From CALODP01 sp942492055 (lineage in GTDB: Bacteria > Bacteroidota > Ignavibacteria > Ignavibacteriales > Melioribacteraceae): 64,000 bases of DNA. The notes below the pieces were generated by a model. It did no database searches and had not been told where the DNA came from. It saw only the letters and a list, made by a program, of their open reading frames with translations. Position 1 is the first letter of the stretch, and every line of letters begins with the position of its first letter. The position numbers and the translations under genes were made by a program. The stretch lies in assembly GCA_942492055.1 (NCBI GenBank), contig CALODP010000015.1, positions 186,001-250,000 on the forward strand, given 5' to 3'. Of the stretch, positions 61,976 to 64,000 are shown piece after piece.

Positions 61976-62254
61976 TTACGCAGAAAAAATCATTATTGAC
62001 CGGTCAATAGTCTTATTTTTCCCGTTTTTATGACTTTCTTCCTAGTTTGGGTGATTTTCTTTGACAAGCTGTCACTTTTTCTGACACGGGTGCTGTTTTC
62101 CAAGCGTAAGGCCTCTTATTATTTCCGTTTTTGCCACTTCCCGGACGTATTTGCCATTTTATTTCCGTAATAATGAGACGGTAATTTGTTTGTGTGGTTT
62201 TTTTATCATAAAGTTCTTACTCCACTATTGCTTTAGCGAATAGTACTAATTTGT

Positions 62255-62294
62255 GTACTTTTGTCTTGACACAAAAGTACCAAAAAGTCAAGAC
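62255..62294. repeat. Perfect 10-bp inverted repeat, GTACTTTTGT type
   Basis: GTACTTTTGT, six bases, then ACAAAAGTAC (62255-62280) is a perfect hairpin. A second pair GTCTTGAC/GTCAAGAC lies at 62263-62270 and 62287-62294, overlapping the first. To my knowledge similar elements are scattered in Bacteroidota genomes. Confidence 0.7.
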
Positions 62295-62296
62295 TG

Positions 62297-62427
62297 TAAA
62301 AGAATCTCCTGAAATTCCACTCACTTCGCTAAAAGAGATAAACTCGCGGAACAAAGGGCGTTCCACTCAAACAGTATCTCTTTTTTAACGCTCAGTTTGT
62401 GTAATTTCCGAGACGGAGATTCTTTTA
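62297..62427. repeat. Nested long inverted repeat (131 bp), containing copy 2 of the higBA hairpin element
   Basis: The outer arms TAAAAGAATCTCC (62297-62309) and GGAGATTCTTTTA (62415-62427) are perfect. Inner pairs are GAAATT/AATTTC, AAGAGATA/TATCTCTT and GGAAC/GTTCC. All are nested, so the whole 131 bases can fold as one long interrupted stem. The inner part (62334-62385) resembles the hairpin after higBA. Confidence 0.75.
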
Positions 62428-62706
62428 ATGTCGGGGAACGGCAAGAGGTCTTGGTTTAGCGCCATTTCATTATTCGATTCTCCTATTTAAAAATATTTCG
62501 TCTCGCTTACCCTAAGTAGATGCGAGTTTTAGTAGTAAAAGGGGATCATAGTTTAATAAATTTTAAAATAAGTTTTGTTGCGCGGGCAAGATTGAATTAT
62601 ATAGTTGAATTAGTTTAAGTGATAAATTAACTTGGAATTATAATTGGTGATTTTCTATGCGGGATGATATGGAGTCTTTTTCGCATAATACATATGTTGG
62701 GCAAAT

Positions 62707-63261
62707 ATGATAAAATCAAATATCAAAATATTACTTTTGTTTATTCCCATGATTGTTATGTCAAGTTGTGCGGTTTTTAACAAGGCGCAATCTCCAGATC
62801 ACATATATGTTTATGAACAAAAAGATGTTATTTTGGTTTTAAGTCCATCTGATTCGGTGAAGATGTTCATCTATAAATTTGCATTTTCTAATTCGGAATC
62901 TATTGATAGTGATATTTGTACTAGTTATGCAGATAGTACTTTATTATCACTATTTACAAGCGGAAATATCTTTCGAGAGATTCTAGGGAGTGACAATTCC
63001 TCCATGGAGGAGTGGAGCGAAATTCAAGTTTGCCCAAGCAAAATAATTATCAAGGAAGTTGATAATGTTTTTGATGTTGAGCATGTTGCCACTCATACTG
63101 ACATTGAACTAGTGCAATTTAGGAATATATCACCAAATCAACAAAATGAGGTTTTCTCATTCCAGATAACATTTAACTATGGTACTGTTCACTATTGTTA
63201 TGAAATTAAGAGACTAAACAGAACTACTTTTGCCTTAAGGTTTACTGGCATGATAATATAG
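62707..63261 (+). CDS. Hypothetical lipoprotein, 184 aa
   Basis: A protein of 184 residues with a lipoprotein signal (MIKSNIKILLLFIPMIVMSSC, Cys21). The rest ('YVYEQKDVILVLSPSDSVKM', 'SFQITFNYGTVHYCYEIKRL') has no recognisable family, and it looks like a compact beta-rich domain. Codon use is noticeably more AT-rich than in its neighbours, and it sits after a long repeat-rich gap, which hints at recent arrival. No ribosome site of the strong type is seen. No partner is adjacent. Confidence 0.6.
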   Translation: MIKSNIKILLLFIPMIVMSSCAVFNKAQSPDHIYVYEQKDVILVLSPSDSVKMFIYKFAFSNSESIDSDICTSYADSTLLSLFTSGNIFREILGSDNSSMEEWSEIQVCPSKIIIKEVDNVFDVEHVATHTDIELVQFRNISPNQQNEVFSFQITFNYGTVHYCYEIKRLNRTTFALRFTGMII

Positions 63262-63492
63262 TTTGAATTGCTTAGCTCATATTAATGGTTCGTAAAGAAG
63301 GAAACCCCTCCACGAATGGAGAAAAATTTAGTAATCCCGAAAGAGGTTTTTCCTTTCCCCAAATATTTTCCTCCTACTAATTTTGACATCATTACTCCCA
63401 AAAAAGAAGAATAATTCTGGAATGACTATAAGATTTCTTGAGAATAACGGGGATTATTCTTTTATTTGAATAATTCGTAAAAGGAGGGAAAT

Positions 63493-63936
63493 ATGACATC
63501 TTCTTTAAGGGAACTTGAGAATATTCTCGCGATATTGGATTTGTGTGAAGATCAGCAAAGCAGAATCAACTATCTAATTGATCTCGCTGCCAAGTTTAAG
63601 CCGGTACCAGAAAATATTGCCAAACGACCGTTTGACCGGAATCATTTGGTTAAGCATTGCGATTCGCAAGTATATGTCTGGGTTGAGAAGTCAGAAAATG
63701 GAAAATACAATCCTTATTTCGCGGTTGAAAATCCGAACGGAATAGCCTCGAAAGCGCTGGCCGCCATATTGCAACTTACGCTAACCGGAAAAACCGCCAA
63801 AGATTATCTGGAGGTAAAGACGTCACTGGTCGATAAAGTATTCGGTGAGCAATTATCAACCGGAAAGCATTTGGGATTAACAGAAATAATTCATCGATTG
63901 CATCTGGAAATTTCTTTCTTGGAAAGTAAAAAGTAA
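63493..63936 (+). CDS. sufE: SufE-type sulfur acceptor protein
   Basis: A protein of 147 residues with the SufE fold. The catalytic Cys56 is in 'LVKHCDSQVYVW', followed by 'YFAVENPNGIASKALAAILQ' and a helix with 'GLTEIIHRLHLEI' near the end. SufE takes sulfane sulfur from the cysteine desulfurase SufS and passes it to the Fe-S scaffold. The usual phrase is 'v.GC.S.vw'; here the residue before Cys is His. AGGAGG site close by. No suf genes are within view; the window ends 64 bases later. Confidence 0.9.
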   Translation: MTSSLRELENILAILDLCEDQQSRINYLIDLAAKFKPVPENIAKRPFDRNHLVKHCDSQVYVWVEKSENGKYNPYFAVENPNGIASKALAAILQLTLTGKTAKDYLEVKTSLVDKVFGEQLSTGKHLGLTEIIHRLHLEISFLESKK

Positions 63937-64000
63937 AGGAACCATTTCCCGCCGGAAGATTGTTAATGGTAGTATTCGTAAATATTACACAGGAATAATA

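Overview
The window looks like chromosomal DNA of a free-living, Gram-negative bacterium of the Ignavibacteriota/Chlorobiota side of the Bacteroidota supergroup. The evidence is the repeated C-terminal sorting module of the type IX secretion (Por) type, with its YPNPFNPST motif, on at least five secreted proteins; a PorV-like outer-membrane protein; TonB-type receptors; and AT-rich DNA (about 40 % G+C by eye) with AGGAGG-type ribosome sites. No rRNA, tRNA, CRISPR array or phage was recognised. The taxonomic call is inference from these families, not from a marker gene.

Layout. 0-3 kb: end of a LysR regulator, a GNAT acetyltransferase, an unknown protein and a sorting-domain protein. 3.6-6.4 kb: TPR lipoprotein plus DUF58 protein, convergent with glmM. 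6.7-14.3 kb: TonB-dependent receptor, 1,207-residue secreted protein and PorV-like protein, probably one operon. 14.7-16.5 kb: RCC1-repeat secreted protein. 17.4-25.2 kb: methyltransferase, POT peptide transporter, CDF metal exporter, beta-helix protein and GHL10 glycoside hydrolase, the last two with sorting domains. 25.4-33.9 kb: M50 protease, HGSNAT-like membrane protein, TolB-like lipoprotein, a frameshifted secreted metallopeptidase, MarC, an orphan Phd-type antitoxin and an NlpC/P60-like lipoprotein. 35.6-44.8 kb: a seven-gene run of DUF92, a 987-residue TPR protein, an outer-membrane barrel, an HU-like/TM/SPOR protein, ExbB, ExbD and TonB, which reads as an envelope-spanning energised complex. 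44.8-46.9 kb: four minus-strand genes for small membrane proteins and a beta-propeller. 47.2-52.0 kb: a mobile-element cluster (21-bp repeat array, IS21-family element, group II intron, 101-bp repeats). 52-60.7 kb: cydAB, a SPOR protein, MsrB, an unknown four-repeat secreted protein, a barrel/FMN-binding pair and an EamA transporter. 60.9-63.9 kb: a higBA toxin-antitoxin pair with a perfect palindromic operator, a repeat-rich gap, a lipoprotein and sufE.

The most unusual feature lies between the genes. At least six intergenic gaps hold tandem arrays with a 20-22 bp period. Several hold exactly 21 bp, two helical turns, over hundreds of bases, yet the arrays belong to different sequence families. 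Two families occur twice with conserved flanks, so they are dispersed units rather than local slippage products. Other points of interest are an A9-run frameshift that splits the metallopeptidase, an undescribed ~136-residue repeat domain in the protein at 56.4-58.1 kb, and an HU-like domain tied to the cell wall through SPOR inside the ExbBD/TonB operon.
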